From NCBI RefSeq assembly GCF_000310245.1, contig NC_020505.1, positions 558,001 to 622,000 on the forward strand: a DNA stretch of 64,000 nucleotides, in the 5' to 3' direction. The notes under the pieces were generated by a model. It was not told where the DNA came from and did not search any database. It saw only the letters and a list, made by a program, of their open reading frames with translations. Origin of the DNA: Candidatus Sulfuricurvum sp. RIFRC-1 (lineage in GTDB: Bacteria; Campylobacterota; Campylobacteria; Campylobacterales; Sulfurimonadaceae). Positions 17,347 to 25,454 of the stretch are shown here, in pieces. The position numbers were made by a program, and so were the translations under genes. How positions within the stretch are numbered: the first letter of the stretch is position 1; each line of letters begins with the position of its first letter.

Positions 17347-18120
17347 GTGGATTTAACGGTTGTTTTAGGTATGTTTATAGCTGTTGCGTCGATTTCGACG
17401 GGGGATATTATTGATGGAGGAAATCCGCTTCATATTATCCACTTAGCTTCATTGATCGTTATTTTCCCTACGGCAATGGCAGCGGCAGCAGTTTCTACGG
17501 ATGTTGAACATGTTAAAGGGGCTTTTAAAAATCTTGGTCCTATCGTATTCAAAAATAGTTCGGTTGATTTACACGCGAGAATAAAAGAGATTATCGAATT
17601 ATCAACACTTGCACGTCGAGACGGTCTTTTATCTTTGGAGCAAAAAGTAGCTCAGATCGACAATGAGTTTCTGAAGCAGGGTCTTAGTATGGCGGTTGAC
17701 GGTAATGAGGTCGATACCATCGTAGAAACGTTAGAATTGGTGATCGAAGAGACAGAACATTACTATCACAGTTGCGGACATTATTGGATTCTTGCAGGGG
17801 AAACATCTCCCGTTATGGGACTTATCGGGGCGGTTTTAGGACTTATTCTTGCGCTTCAAAAACTCGATAACCCCGCAGAAATGGCAAAAGGTATCGCCGG
17901 GGCATTTACGGCAACGGTTACGGGTATTTTCTCTTCCTATGTAATGTTAGGACCATGGGGGAGAAAAATGATCGCGAAATCGCACCATATAGTAAAAGAG
18001 CAAAAATTGATGTTAGAAGGAATTGTCGGAATCATTCACGGTGATAACCCTCGTACTCTTGAAGCTAAATTACTAAACTACCTTTCTCCTGCTGAAGAAA
18101 AGCACAGCCAATTTAACTGA
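17347..18120 (+). CDS. motA: Flagellar motor stator protein MotA
   Basis: Proton-conducting stator ring around MotB in the inner membrane. The 257-residue protein begins with GTG behind a strong AAGGAG. It has four membrane segments and the conserved GLIGAVLGLILALQKLDNPAEMAKGIAGAF region, and a cytoplasmic loop with charged residues that contact FliG (LARRDGLLSLEQ). motB follows after 12 bases. The organism is therefore flagellated and motile, in line with the chemoreceptor at 38.5 kb. Confidence 0.95.
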   Translation: MDLTVVLGMFIAVASISTGDIIDGGNPLHIIHLASLIVIFPTAMAAAAVSTDVEHVKGAFKNLGPIVFKNSSVDLHARIKEIIELSTLARRDGLLSLEQKVAQIDNEFLKQGLSMAVDGNEVDTIVETLELVIEETEHYYHSCGHYWILAGETSPVMGLIGAVLGLILALQKLDNPAEMAKGIAGAFTATVTGIFSSYVMLGPWGRKMIAKSHHIVKEQKLMLEGIVGIIHGDNPRTLEAKLLNYLSPAEEKHSQFN

Positions 18121-18131
18121 TGGACGCTTAA

Positions 18132-18983
18132 ATGTCAAAAAAGAAAGCTAAAAAGTGTCCAACGTGTGAAGCATGTGAAAAGTGGGCGGTTCCCACCGCC
18201 GACTTTTTCAGTCTTCTCCTCGCACTTTTCATCGCCTTGTACGCTATCGCGTCGGTTAATAAAGAGAAACTCAAAGCGGTCAAAGAAGAGTTCGTTAAAA
18301 TTTACGATTATGCACCGGTCGCTGAGCGTATCAATCCTGTCCAAGAGATGGTTCCTGATAGTAAAAACCCTGATCCTGATGCGAGTGGAAACCCGAGCGG
18401 TAAGGCGCTGACGGAGCAGGGCGGGGCTGTCTTGATGGGAGAGGAGAGCAAGCAAGAAGAGGTTTTGGATTCTGTCAGCAAAATCCAGCAAGAGTTGAAG
18501 AATATATCAATGGGCGGTGGAGAAGGGCCACTTGATCAGATGATGGACGGTGTGTTGTTAAAACTTCCTGCTTCTATCCCTTTTAGCGGAGCCAATGCCA
18601 CAATCGATGATGAAGAGATGCATTTGTTTATTCGACGGGTTGCATTAATCATCGATACCCTTCCAGAAAGTGTCGATATTTCGGTGCGAGGGTATACTGA
18701 TAATCAGCCTCTCCCGCAAGGTTCTCCTTATCGAGACAATATTGAACTCTCCAGCAAGAGAGCTGAGACGGTGATGCGTGAACTGATCCGTAACGGTGTA
18801 AGTGCTGAACGCCTCTCGACAGCAGGTTTTGGCTCAGCCAAACCTCTTGCTGAGAATACCAATGAAAAAAATCGTGCGAAAAATAGACGAGTAGAGTTTT
18901 ACATGTTTGTTTCCAATGAAACACCGCTTGATAAAACGAAACAAAATAATATCCTCGATGCGCTGAGCAAACTTCAAAAATAA
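18132..18983 (+). CDS. motB: Flagellar motor stator protein MotB
   Basis: The 283-residue stator partner has one N-terminal membrane helix that contains the proton-binding aspartate (VPTADFFSLLLALFIALYA). A flexible linker and plug region follow, then a C-terminal OmpA-like peptidoglycan-binding domain (about 165-265: VDISVRGYTDNQPL, LSSKRAETVMREL, LSTAGFGSAKPLAENTNEKNRAKNRRVEF). The N terminus is rich in Lys and Cys (KKAKKCPTCEACEKW), as seen in relatives. A REP-like palindrome begins about 20 bases after the stop. Confidence 0.95.
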   Translation: MSKKKAKKCPTCEACEKWAVPTADFFSLLLALFIALYAIASVNKEKLKAVKEEFVKIYDYAPVAERINPVQEMVPDSKNPDPDASGNPSGKALTEQGGAVLMGEESKQEEVLDSVSKIQQELKNISMGGGEGPLDQMMDGVLLKLPASIPFSGANATIDDEEMHLFIRRVALIIDTLPESVDISVRGYTDNQPLPQGSPYRDNIELSSKRAETVMRELIRNGVSAERLSTAGFGSAKPLAENTNEKNRAKNRRVEFYMFVSNETPLDKTKQNNILDALSKLQK

Positions 18984-19004
18984 TTTATTCTAGATTTCTT
19001 TCTC

Positions 19005-19036
19005 CGTCATCCCGTACTTGATACGGGATCTAAGAT
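19005..19036 (+). repeat. REP-like palindromic repeat, copy 1
   Basis: CGTC followed by ATCCCGTA-CTTGA-TACGGGAT, an 8-bp perfect stem with a five-base loop. Related copies lie at 34406-34437 and, reversed, at 35884-35914. It sits after motB and may serve as its 3' end. The rest of the gap 19037-19205 shows nothing else I can name. Confidence 0.8.
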
Positions 19037-19205
19037 ACAATTTATGATGCTGAACCGTGTGCAACATGATGGTTTGTAAAGAATGAATCAGCTGTTGGAT
19101 GATGGAAAAGTCTCTTGATTTACTTTGCACTTGTCATTCAACATCAGTGGAATGTATGTAAAGTAAGAGACGAAGTAGAGAAGAGTTAAGTGAGAAGTAT
19201 TTGGC

Positions 19206-20702
19206 TTAGTAGCCAAATACCACTTTGAGGATAAAGAAAAAGAGTGCAGCTAAAATACCGGCAACAGGGAGTGTAATAACCCACGCCATTGCGATCGGTT
19301 TCATTAATTTCCAGTTAGCATCACGATTGAGCATACCGATACCGATGACCGCTCCAACGAGAATATGGGTTGAAGAGACTGGAATTCCTAAAACGGTTGC
19401 AAATAAGATAACCAACGTTGCTCCTAGCTCTGCGGCAAAGCCGGTGACCGGAAAGATTTCGGTAATTCGGCTTCCGACGGTGTCGATAACCTCTTTACCG
19501 ATAAACCAGAGTCCTGCTACTAATGCAACACCGAAGGTTGCCATGGCAATAAAAGGGACCGGTGATTCGGCATTAATTTGACCTGTGGCTAATATATCGA
19601 TGATTGCGGCAAACGGCCCGATTGCATTTGCGATATCATTTGCCCCGTGACTGAAGGCAAACGAGGATGCGGTGAGAACTTGGAGCATGCTGAAAACACG
19701 CATGGTCGCTTTGTGCGGTGTGTCTTTGTGCATTACTTTGATGATAGCATAAACAACACCGTACATGAGAGTTGAAAGAACTGCCAATAACATATAGATT
19801 TGGGCATCATTGAGACCCAAATTGGCATTTTTGAGTCCTTTAAAGAGAAGCATTCCCGCAATCATCGCCGTACCGAATGCGGCAACAATCGGAGCATGGG
19901 TACGAAGGGCATAAAATGCGTTTTGTTTTTTCTTAAGACGATTCAGCTCATGCACCTGTTCTTCATAACGCGCTTTCTCTTCCGGAGTAGCGGTTGCTTC
20001 ATTGTGAGAGGCATTCAATGCGCTAATTTGTCCTTTAATATCATCGATATGAGCTTGAACATTATCATTGTAATCAAGGATATTTTTTTTCAGATACCAA
20101 TAGATCCCGTACGAAGCTATCCCTCCAAGAATCGGAGAAACGACCCAGCTGATAGCAATTTTGGTGACTTGATCCCAGTGAACGAGACCGAAAACCGATT
20201 CTCCCACTTCCATCGTCACGTATCCAAGAGCGATAGAGCCCCCTAGAATCCCTCCGATAATTGCATGAGTTGTAGAGACCGGATAGCCTTTAAACGTTGC
20301 GTAAAGAAGCCATGTTCCCGCTGAGAGGAGTGAACCCATCATGACAAAAACGAGTAGCATCGGATCGAAATCCATTACTGAGATATCCACGATCCCTTTT
20401 CGGATCGTATTGGTAACTTCGGCACCGGCGAGCATTGCTCCGCCGAGTTCGAAGATGGCTGCAATCATCAACGCTTGTTTGACGGTGAGCGTTTTAGCCC
20501 CGACGCTGGTACCAAACGAGTTGGCAACGTCATTTCCGCCAATGTTAAATGCCATAAAAATCCCAAAAAGGGTAGCAAGGATGAAAAGGGTATGGTTGTT
20601 TTCGAGATAATTAAATCCCCAAACCATAAAAACAGCGGTCATAATGACAAAAATACCGCCGAAAAAGAGGTTGTCACGAGAGAACATGAATACTCCATTC
20701 AT
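19206..20702 (-). CDS. pit: Inorganic phosphate transporter, PiT family
   Basis: A 498-residue cation-coupled phosphate permease with ten or more membrane helices. The two inverted PiT signatures are present: FNIGGNDVANSFGTSVGAKTL in the N-terminal half and FSHGANDIANAIGPFAA in the C-terminal half. A roughly 100-residue cytoplasmic coiled-coil insertion (DNVQAHIDDIKGQ onward) separates them. VSTTHAI and VSSTHILVG are the paired substrate-site repeats. It stands alone on the - strand. It corresponds to Cj1194 of C. jejuni. Confidence 0.93.
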   Translation of the reverse strand: MNGVFMFSRDNLFFGGIFVIMTAVFMVWGFNYLENNHTLFILATLFGIFMAFNIGGNDVANSFGTSVGAKTLTVKQALMIAAIFELGGAMLAGAEVTNTIRKGIVDISVMDFDPMLLVFVMMGSLLSAGTWLLYATFKGYPVSTTHAIIGGILGGSIALGYVTMEVGESVFGLVHWDQVTKIAISWVVSPILGGIASYGIYWYLKKNILDYNDNVQAHIDDIKGQISALNASHNEATATPEEKARYEEQVHELNRLKKKQNAFYALRTHAPIVAAFGTAMIAGMLLFKGLKNANLGLNDAQIYMLLAVLSTLMYGVVYAIIKVMHKDTPHKATMRVFSMLQVLTASSFAFSHGANDIANAIGPFAAIIDILATGQINAESPVPFIAMATFGVALVAGLWFIGKEVIDTVGSRITEIFPVTGFAAELGATLVILFATVLGIPVSSTHILVGAVIGIGMLNRDANWKLMKPIAMAWVITLPVAGILAALFFFILKVVFGY

Positions 20703-20827
20703 TAAAATTGTAAATCAAGGGCGGAATTTTATTACAAAACCGTTACCAAAAGATTACGAAATGATTACAAATTATGCCTATTTATCTCTTTGAGAACACT
20801 TTATGTATTGCTAAGAAGGTTGACTTT

Positions 20828-20841
20828 GCCTCAAAAGAGGC
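20828..20841 (-). terminator. Hairpin downstream of the cyclophilin gene
   Basis: GCCTC-AAAA-GAGGC lies about 30 bases beyond the cyclophilin stop. The stem is short and no clear T-run follows. Confidence 0.35.
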
Positions 20842-20872
20842 CAAGTTGGAGATTTAGTGAGAAGCGTGTTTT

Positions 20873-21406
20873 TTACGGGAGCAAAGTAGCTTTAATGATT
20901 TTTTGAGGTTGGAGCGGTTTGTCACCGCTGCGTTGACCGTTGGTCTGAACGTTATTGAGTTTTCCTAGCGTATCCATTCCGGATACGACACGTCCGAAGA
21001 TGGTGTGGTATCCGTTGAGCCATGGTGTCGGGGCAGTCGTGATAAAAAACTGACTTCCATTGGTGCGTGGACCGGAATTTGCCATCGCTAAAATACCGGC
21101 GTTATCAAATACGACACCCGATTTAAATTCATCTTTAAAGGGTTTTTTCCAAACAGACTCGCCACCCATACCGGTACCGGTCGGATCACCCCCTTGAACC
21201 ATAAAATTTTTGATGATACGGTGAAAGATAAGACCGTTGTAATAGCCGTTTTTAACGTGCGTTGTAAAGTTCTCAACCGCCATTGGGGCTACATCTTCAT
21301 AAAGTTCCAAGGTGAGATCACCTTGTGTGGTTTGAAGTAGAACTTTCGGGTGGGAAGCGGCAAAAGAGAGAGTTGCTGCCAACAATAAGGTAAGTAGTAA
21401 TCGCAT
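20873..21406 (-). CDS. Periplasmic peptidyl-prolyl isomerase, cyclophilin type
   Basis: A 177-residue protein from ATG 21406, which overlaps the msrB stop as TAATG. A signal peptide (RLLLTLLLAATLSFA) precedes the cyclophilin fold: TTQGDLTLELYEDVAPMAVENF, IFHRIIKNFMVQGGDPTGTG, NSGPRTNGSQFFITTAPTPWLNGYHTIFG. The catalytic arginine in FHRII and the FxxQGGD and NxSQFFI residues are intact. An in-frame codon 51 bases upstream would place the signal peptide inside the protein and is unlikely. It should assist protein folding in the periplasm. Confidence 0.92.
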   Translation of the reverse strand: MRLLLTLLLAATLSFAASHPKVLLQTTQGDLTLELYEDVAPMAVENFTTHVKNGYYNGLIFHRIIKNFMVQGGDPTGTGMGGESVWKKPFKDEFKSGVVFDNAGILAMANSGPRTNGSQFFITTAPTPWLNGYHTIFGRVVSGMDTLGKLNNVQTNGQRSGDKPLQPQKIIKATLLP

Positions 21407-21810
21407 TAAGACTCCTGTGAACGTGGGATAAAGTTGAGACAAACGGAATTGATACAATAGCGTAAGCCCGTAGTGCTTGGACCGTCAGGGAAAACGTGTC
21501 CCAAATGAGCATCGCATGTTGCGCATAGCACTTCGACACGGACCATACCATGGTTGGAGTCACGTTTTTCTTCGAGGGCATTAGGGGTAATAGGACGATC
21601 ATAACTCGGCCATCCTGTACCTGAGTCAAATTTAGCGGTAGAATCAAATAAAGGTGTGCCGCAGCACACACAGGTATAGATACCATCACCTTTGAACGCA
21701 GCATACTCTCCGCTAAAAGCTCGTTCTGTTCCATGCTGCCGTGCAACTTGATAGGCTTCGTTTGAGAGGAGGGCACGCCACTCTTCGTCACTTTTAATAA
21801 TCTTTGACAT
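21406..21810 (-). CDS. msrB: Peptide methionine-R-sulfoxide reductase MsrB
   Basis: Repairs methionine-R-sulfoxide in proteins. The 134-residue enzyme has two zinc-binding CxxC pairs (C47/C50 and C96/C99), the SGTGWPSY substrate loop and the catalytic cysteine C119 in [11 protein letters not shown]. The position often holding the resolving cysteine in SGCGWPS is T65, so recycling may use C124 or an external thiol. No signal peptide is seen, although it is coupled to an exported cyclophilin. ATG 21810 follows the NTPase gene on the same strand by 13 bases. Confidence 0.95.
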   Translation of the reverse strand: MSKIIKSDEEWRALLSNEAYQVARQHGTERAFSGEYAAFKGDGIYTCVCCGTPLFDSTAKFDSGTGWPSYDRPITPNALEEKRDSNHGMVRVEVLCATCDAHLGHVFPDGPSTTGLRYCINSVCLNFIPRSQES

Positions 21811-21823
21811 CGAAAATTCTCCG

Positions 21824-23239
21824 TTAGGAATTTGAATAAGTGATTATAGTCGCTGTTTCTGATGCACGGCTTAGCGGATAGGTGTAATCTTCAGAAACTT
21901 CCGAAGTTAGAAGGAGTACATGTGAACCGGATACCCCGCTCAGACAGTCGGCCGTTGTAATGATGAGACCCTCCATATCTTGGTACTGAAGACTAAAGTT
22001 TACGGTTAAACTACGAGAATTAATCCCTAAATATTCATCAATCGGTTCTTTATAAAGCGGGATAAAGGCAGCATCGGAAAGTATGAGAATAACCCCTTTT
22101 CCTTTATTCGCCCTATATTTGCGCAGTTCAGATAAGAGGGCCGGAAGAACCCCTTTCTCGGTACAAGCAAGGGTTGTGTGAGAAGGTTTGTTGCGATAGC
22201 CATAGGTCAAGTGAATATTGGTTTGGGAATCTGGATTTTCGGCTATGGATGAAAAGAGGAGTATCTTATTAACCATTTTTTGTTTCAGAGCATTGATAAA
22301 TCGGCCATCCATCAAATAGCTGTCATCACAAAAAATGGCAGTGGCATCTTGGTACATTTTTAGGTTATCAAACTCTTCAGGGAGATGAGAAAAAATAATC
22401 CGATTCAAATCGATATTTAACGCACCGTAGTACATCAAAGATACGAATCCATCACGCAATAATTCAGATGCCAAAAGCGTCGGGGCCAGAAGGACAATTT
22501 TCTCTTCGGGATTGGTTAAGAGCATGAGGATCGCTTTACGGATAAGGAGGAGGCTTTTTCCGCTTCCATAATCTCCGTACAATGTTGTCGTCCCCTGAAG
22601 CGGCAAAATCAAAAAATGGTTTTGCTGAGGAGATAGAATGGAACCGGCAGGGTAATCAGGGGTTGGCAAAATAAAGGTATGGGTTGCTAAAGCACCGATA
22701 ATTTGAACACTTGAGAGGGGGGATGAATGATATTCACCTATGGAATCGAGTTTGGTTCTAATCGACTCGACTGTTTCATTCGTGAAGAAAATGCGCTCTT
22801 TGGGTAACAATTCATGAAAAGAGGGGTCCAGTGCATCAAATTCTATTTCAGAAAGATGTTTCATCCAAATGAAACGCTCTACCGGGGTAAAATTAAACGA
22901 GAGGACATCTTCGAGCTTTGAGCGTATTTTCGCCTCTACCCCTTCTAAATTTGTTGCGGTAGTGCGTTTGCTCTGCTTTGAAGAGCGCTCTACGGTTGCA
23001 TTTTCAAGTTCAGAGGCCTTCCATTCAAGTGTTTTGCCAAAAAAGATACCATAATGGGGGAGAAAAATAAGAGTATCGATCGAGGTGATGCTATTTTGAT
23101 GAAAAAGTTGAAAGTCATGAAAGAATTTCCCCCCTTCTTTAATAACAAAAATTTTTAGGGGAATATTATCTTCAGGATCATTGAGAATAGGCTCTTTAGG
23201 TTTTGACGAAAAAATGCGTGTTAAAAAAGAGAAGAACAC
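21824..23239 (-). CDS. NERD-like/superfamily 1 helicase-like NTPase
   Basis: A 471-residue protein not recognised as a named family. The N terminus (about 30-75) has the strand pattern of a NERD nuclease-related domain: [28 protein letters not shown], with the usual D...E..W positions. The middle has a clear Walker [12 protein letters not shown], preceded by [12 protein letters not shown] like the Q motif of UvrD-type helicases, and a Walker B-like AIFCDDSYL. The C-terminal half looks like a reduced second RecA-like domain ([36 protein letters not shown]). It is shorter than standard SF1 helicases, so it may be an ATPase without unwinding activity. Role unknown. Confidence 0.6.
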   Translation of the reverse strand: MFFSFLTRIFSSKPKEPILNDPEDNIPLKIFVIKEGGKFFHDFQLFHQNSITSIDTLIFLPHYGIFFGKTLEWKASELENATVERSSKQSKRTTATNLEGVEAKIRSKLEDVLSFNFTPVERFIWMKHLSEIEFDALDPSFHELLPKERIFFTNETVESIRTKLDSIGEYHSSPLSSVQIIGALATHTFILPTPDYPAGSILSPQQNHFLILPLQGTTTLYGDYGSGKSLLLIRKAILMLLTNPEEKIVLLAPTLLASELLRDGFVSLMYYGALNIDLNRIIFSHLPEEFDNLKMYQDATAIFCDDSYLMDGRFINALKQKMVNKILLFSSIAENPDSQTNIHLTYGYRNKPSHTTLACTEKGVLPALLSELRKYRANKGKGVILILSDAAFIPLYKEPIDEYLGINSRSLTVNFSLQYQDMEGLIITTADCLSGVSGSHVLLLTSEVSEDYTYPLSRASETATIITYSNS

Positions 23240-23389
23240 TTAGGATACCTTTTCGTATAATCTGAAGATCGTTATTAGAGTTTTTTTATCCTAACGATTA
23301 TAACGAATTTTCAATGATACAATGTAAATGAGATAGAGGAGGGGGAAGAGAAGTGTGAGGGAAAAATCCCTCGAAAACGAGAGAGGGAA

Positions 23390-23674
23390 TTATTTTCCTG
23401 CTGCTACGCTGTCTTTAAGACTTTTGCCTGGTTTGAATTTAGGAACCATTTTATCAGCAGTGCTGTAAGTTTTGCTAGTTCCTGGAACTTTACCGCTTTT
23501 CCCTTTTTGAAGAGAAGATGCGAAACTTCCGAATCCTACCAATGAAACTTCGTCTTTCGCAACAAGAGCTGCAGTTACCGCTTCTGTGAAAGCTTTAATA
23601 GCTGTTTCAGCTTCAACTTTTGTTTTGTAACCACCGCTTTTTTGAACCAACTCTACGAATTGCGCTTTATTCAT
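23390..23674 (-). CDS. hup: HU-family nucleoid DNA-binding protein
   Basis: A 94-residue HU/IHF-type protein: MNKAQFVELVQKSGG start, dimerising helices, VGFGSFASSLQKGKSG and the DNA-bending arm ending in FKPGKSLKDSV. The proline-bearing arm tip reads KVPGTSKTYS. It compacts DNA and bends it non-specifically as a dimer. It stands alone with a strong stem-loop in its leader. The 150 bases downstream (23240-23389) hold no gene. Confidence 0.95.
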   Translation of the reverse strand: MNKAQFVELVQKSGGYKTKVEAETAIKAFTEAVTAALVAKDEVSLVGFGSFASSLQKGKSGKVPGTSKTYSTADKMVPKFKPGKSLKDSVAAGK

Positions 23675-23702
23675 TTATTGCCCTTGATTTAGATATGCGA
23701 AT

Positions 23703-23749
23703 AACACTCAAACCTCCCATACACACGAGGTATGTGTGGGATAAGTGTT
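23703..23749 (-). promoter_or_regulatory. Stem-loop in the leader of the HU gene
   Basis: An inner stem pairs CCCATACA (from 23716) with TGTGTGGG (to 23740), one G-T pair included, around a CGAGG-containing loop. An outer AACACT/AGTGTT stem adds six pairs. It lies 30-75 bases before the start codon and could control translation, transcript stability or protein binding. Confidence 0.45.
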
Positions 23750-23779
23750 TTAGCCGCGAATACTTTAATATCTCTTAGC

Positions 23780-24025
23780 TTAAATTTTTCTTCTTTTTTG
23801 TATTTTGTTGAATAGTTTAGTGATTTTGTGGTTTTTTAGGCCGTTTTTTATCCAAGTTTTCGGATTTTGGGTAAAGAGCAGAGGGGAAGCAAGCTTTTTT
23901 GCATCGAATTGGATCGAGAGATTTTTGCCCCAAATGGACCATCTTTGCATAATATTTTGGGAAGAAGAGATGGATAAAAAGACATCTTCCAACCCGATAC
24001 GTTCTTGTTCACTCAAACTGCTCAT
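23780..24025 (-). CDS. Uncharacterised 81-residue protein coupled to an HTH gene
   Basis: Not recognised. It is basic in the C-terminal half (LKNHKITKLFNKIQKRRK), with an acidic N terminus (SLSEQERIGLEDVFLSI). The start overlaps the stop of the HTH gene as ATGA, so the two form a coupled pair. The arrangement resembles regulator and partner pairs, including toxin-antitoxin modules, but no toxin family is evident. Confidence 0.55.
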   Translation of the reverse strand: MSSLSEQERIGLEDVFLSISSSQNIMQRWSIWGKNLSIQFDAKKLASPLLFTQNPKTWIKNGLKNHKITKLFNKIQKRRKI

Positions 24026-24261
24026 GATTTATCCCCTAACTTATTTATTTTTCGAACCACTCGGATGATCTCATCATCCTCGAGCATTCCTAGCATGTTC
24101 AAGACGGCTTTGGCCGCTTGGGGTTTGGCATTACCCAATCTCCAGTCCTGATAGGTCCGCATGGAAATACCGAGCGTTGAAGCCATCTCTTTTTGGGAAA
24201 TCTTCTTACCGTTGTGTTGCGCCTCAATGGCATTGTGCAGAAGATTAAAGAGGTCGCTCAT
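24022..24261 (-). CDS. Small XRE-type helix-turn-helix regulator
   Basis: A 79-residue protein from ATG 24261 (MSDLFNLLHNAIEAQ); GGAG lies eight bases ahead. In-frame starts at 24267 and 24303 also exist. ISQKEMASTLGISMRTYQDWRLGNAKPQA is a clear HTH (about residues 22-50) of the Cro/XRE type, with a short helical tail. It is coupled to the 81-residue gene by a four-base overlap. The very A+T-rich upstream stretch contains short palindromes (ACCGTATATGGT-like at 24305-24316, CGTAT-N5-ATACG at 24414-24428) that could be its operators. Confidence 0.7.
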   Translation of the reverse strand: MSDLFNLLHNAIEAQHNGKKISQKEMASTLGISMRTYQDWRLGNAKPQAAKAVLNMLGMLEDDEIIRVVRKINKLGDKS

Positions 24262-24303
24262 TTCCATCACTCCATTGTAGTATTCTTTTCTTAAAATAAA
24301 CAT

Positions 24304-24544
24304 TAAACCGTATATGGTATTCGTTAAAAATTACTAAAGATTAGTTAATATGTATATAAGTAACATATAAACTTACATAGCATTTAGTATTCCACTTTTA
24401 AAATCTATAAAAACGTATTATATATACGAAAAACTGTATAAGTATTGGTCTAAAATAATGAAAAATGGATGTGAACAAATGGGATACGAGCATGAGCAAG
24501 TATTTAAAAAAAGGTTGATCGGGAGAAAAAGTGCGTGTAGGGTA
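24304..24544. other. A+T-rich gene-free stretch
   Basis: No convincing gene. A 41-codon frame with ATG at 24458 (ends at 24583) runs into the structured repeat and is probably chance. The stretch holds short palindromes and several TATA-like boxes and probably carries the promoter of the HTH pair. Confidence 0.4.
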
Positions 24545-24620
24545 TTGAATTCTCCCACATCCGGAAGATGTGGGTGGCTTTAGGGAGATTTGTCCCTGCC
24601 ATTGTATGGGCTATGCCCAG
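24545..24620 (-). repeat. IS200/IS605 right-end-like structured repeat, copy A
   Basis: Read on the - strand, four paired elements follow each other: GGGC-ATA-GCCC; an outer TGGC/GCCA enclosing AGGGA/TCCCT; then CCCACATC/GATGTGGG; and a closing GGGAGAATTCAA. A terminal hairpin followed by GGGAG and TCAA is the layout of right ends of IS605-family elements, where the TnpB guide (omega) RNA ends. No tnpA or tnpB is nearby. A second copy in the opposite orientation lies at 25316-25405. Confidence 0.55.
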
Positions 24621-24639
24621 AAAGCGTATAACATCCGGA

Positions 24640-25293
24640 TTAAAGGAAATCGGTGTAATCGTATTTGGAGAGATCGACGTAAAATTCTCCCTCTTTTTGA
24701 ATAATGCGTATGTCTGAGCCGAAAGCAAGTTCAAATCGGCGTTTGACTGCTTTGCGCTCTTCCGAGCCCATACCGATAAATTTGAGGTAGCGTTTGAGTT
24801 CGATTAGCCCGTTGGGAAGTGTCGGGGATGCAGGTGAGGGGGTACTGATGTCAACATCATGGACGGCATTGCTGTGGGAAAGGAGCAGTTTGGTGTTGAT
24901 CACTTCCAAAAGGTTTTTCAGTTGTTCATCTTTTGCCGTATAGATCTCTTCAATCCGTTCACGCTCAGCGATCAGCATTTGCTCTTTATCATTCACTAAA
25001 CGGTCAACTTTGGCTTCAAGCTCTTTAATTTTGAGTTTGAGCTGTTGATTCTCTTTTTGATAGAGGGCGATAATCATCCCCACCGTTGTTTTTTGGGGAG
25101 CCGGTGCCGGTGATGGCTTTGTACTTTGGGCGATTTCTTGACGCTTCTCCTCATCCAGTGAACTTCGGGGGACGATGATGTAGGTCACTCCTCCCTCAAT
25201 GATATAGTTGAGCCGTTTGGTTCGGAGTTTATTTTGGATCATCTCTTTGGACATTTTGAATGTCTTGGCATATTCATCAATCGTAAAACGCAC
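24640..25293 (-). CDS. HTH plus coiled-coil protein (DUF3972-like appearance)
   Basis: A 217-residue protein from GTG 25293, placed six bases behind AAAGGA; another GTG at 25320 is in frame but inside the repeat. The N terminus looks like a MerR/excisionase-type helix-turn-helix (RFTIDEYAKTFKMSKEMIQNKLRTKRLNYIIEGGVTYIIVP). A proline-rich linker, a coiled coil (about 75-135) and a conserved C-terminal domain (LIELKRYLKFIGMGSEERKAVKRRF, FYVDLSKYDYTDFL) follow. The N-terminal half recalls the Campylobacterota family DUF3972, from memory. The gene lies exactly between two inverted structured repeats. Confidence 0.6.
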   Translation of the reverse strand: MRFTIDEYAKTFKMSKEMIQNKLRTKRLNYIIEGGVTYIIVPRSSLDEEKRQEIAQSTKPSPAPAPQKTTVGMIIALYQKENQQLKLKIKELEAKVDRLVNDKEQMLIAERERIEEIYTAKDEQLKNLLEVINTKLLLSHSNAVHDVDISTPSPASPTLPNGLIELKRYLKFIGMGSEERKAVKRRFELAFGSDIRIIQKEGEFYVDLSKYDYTDFL

Positions 25294-25315
25294 ACATATT
25301 CCTTTTTTGATGTTA

Positions 25316-25405
25316 AGCACTTTCCGAGCAAAGCCCGCAAAGTGGCAGGGTCAAATGTCCCTACAACCCCCTAAAGCTACCTGCATCGTTCGCGATGCGG
25401 GAGAT
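25316..25405 (+). repeat. IS200/IS605 right-end-like structured repeat, copy B
   Basis: Aligned with the reverse complement of copy A it shares GGCAGGG-x-CAAAT-xx-CCCT, AAAGC-x-ACC and the terminal hairpin, here GCATCG-TTCG-CGATGC followed by GGGAGATT. Copy B has about nine extra bases before AAAGC. Pairing is kept by compensating changes: TGGC/GCCA in A is TGGC/GCTA in B, and the terminal stems differ in sequence but both pair. It lies immediately upstream of the coiled-coil gene. Confidence 0.55.
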
Positions 25406-25454
25406 TAGTCCTTTATTGATTGTATTATCTTACCAAAAAAATCATTGCAGAGGA

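Noticed and set aside
24458-24583. A 41-codon reading frame on + with ATG at 24458
   Set aside because: It ends inside the structured repeat, has no recognisable family and a weak ribosome site; more likely chance.
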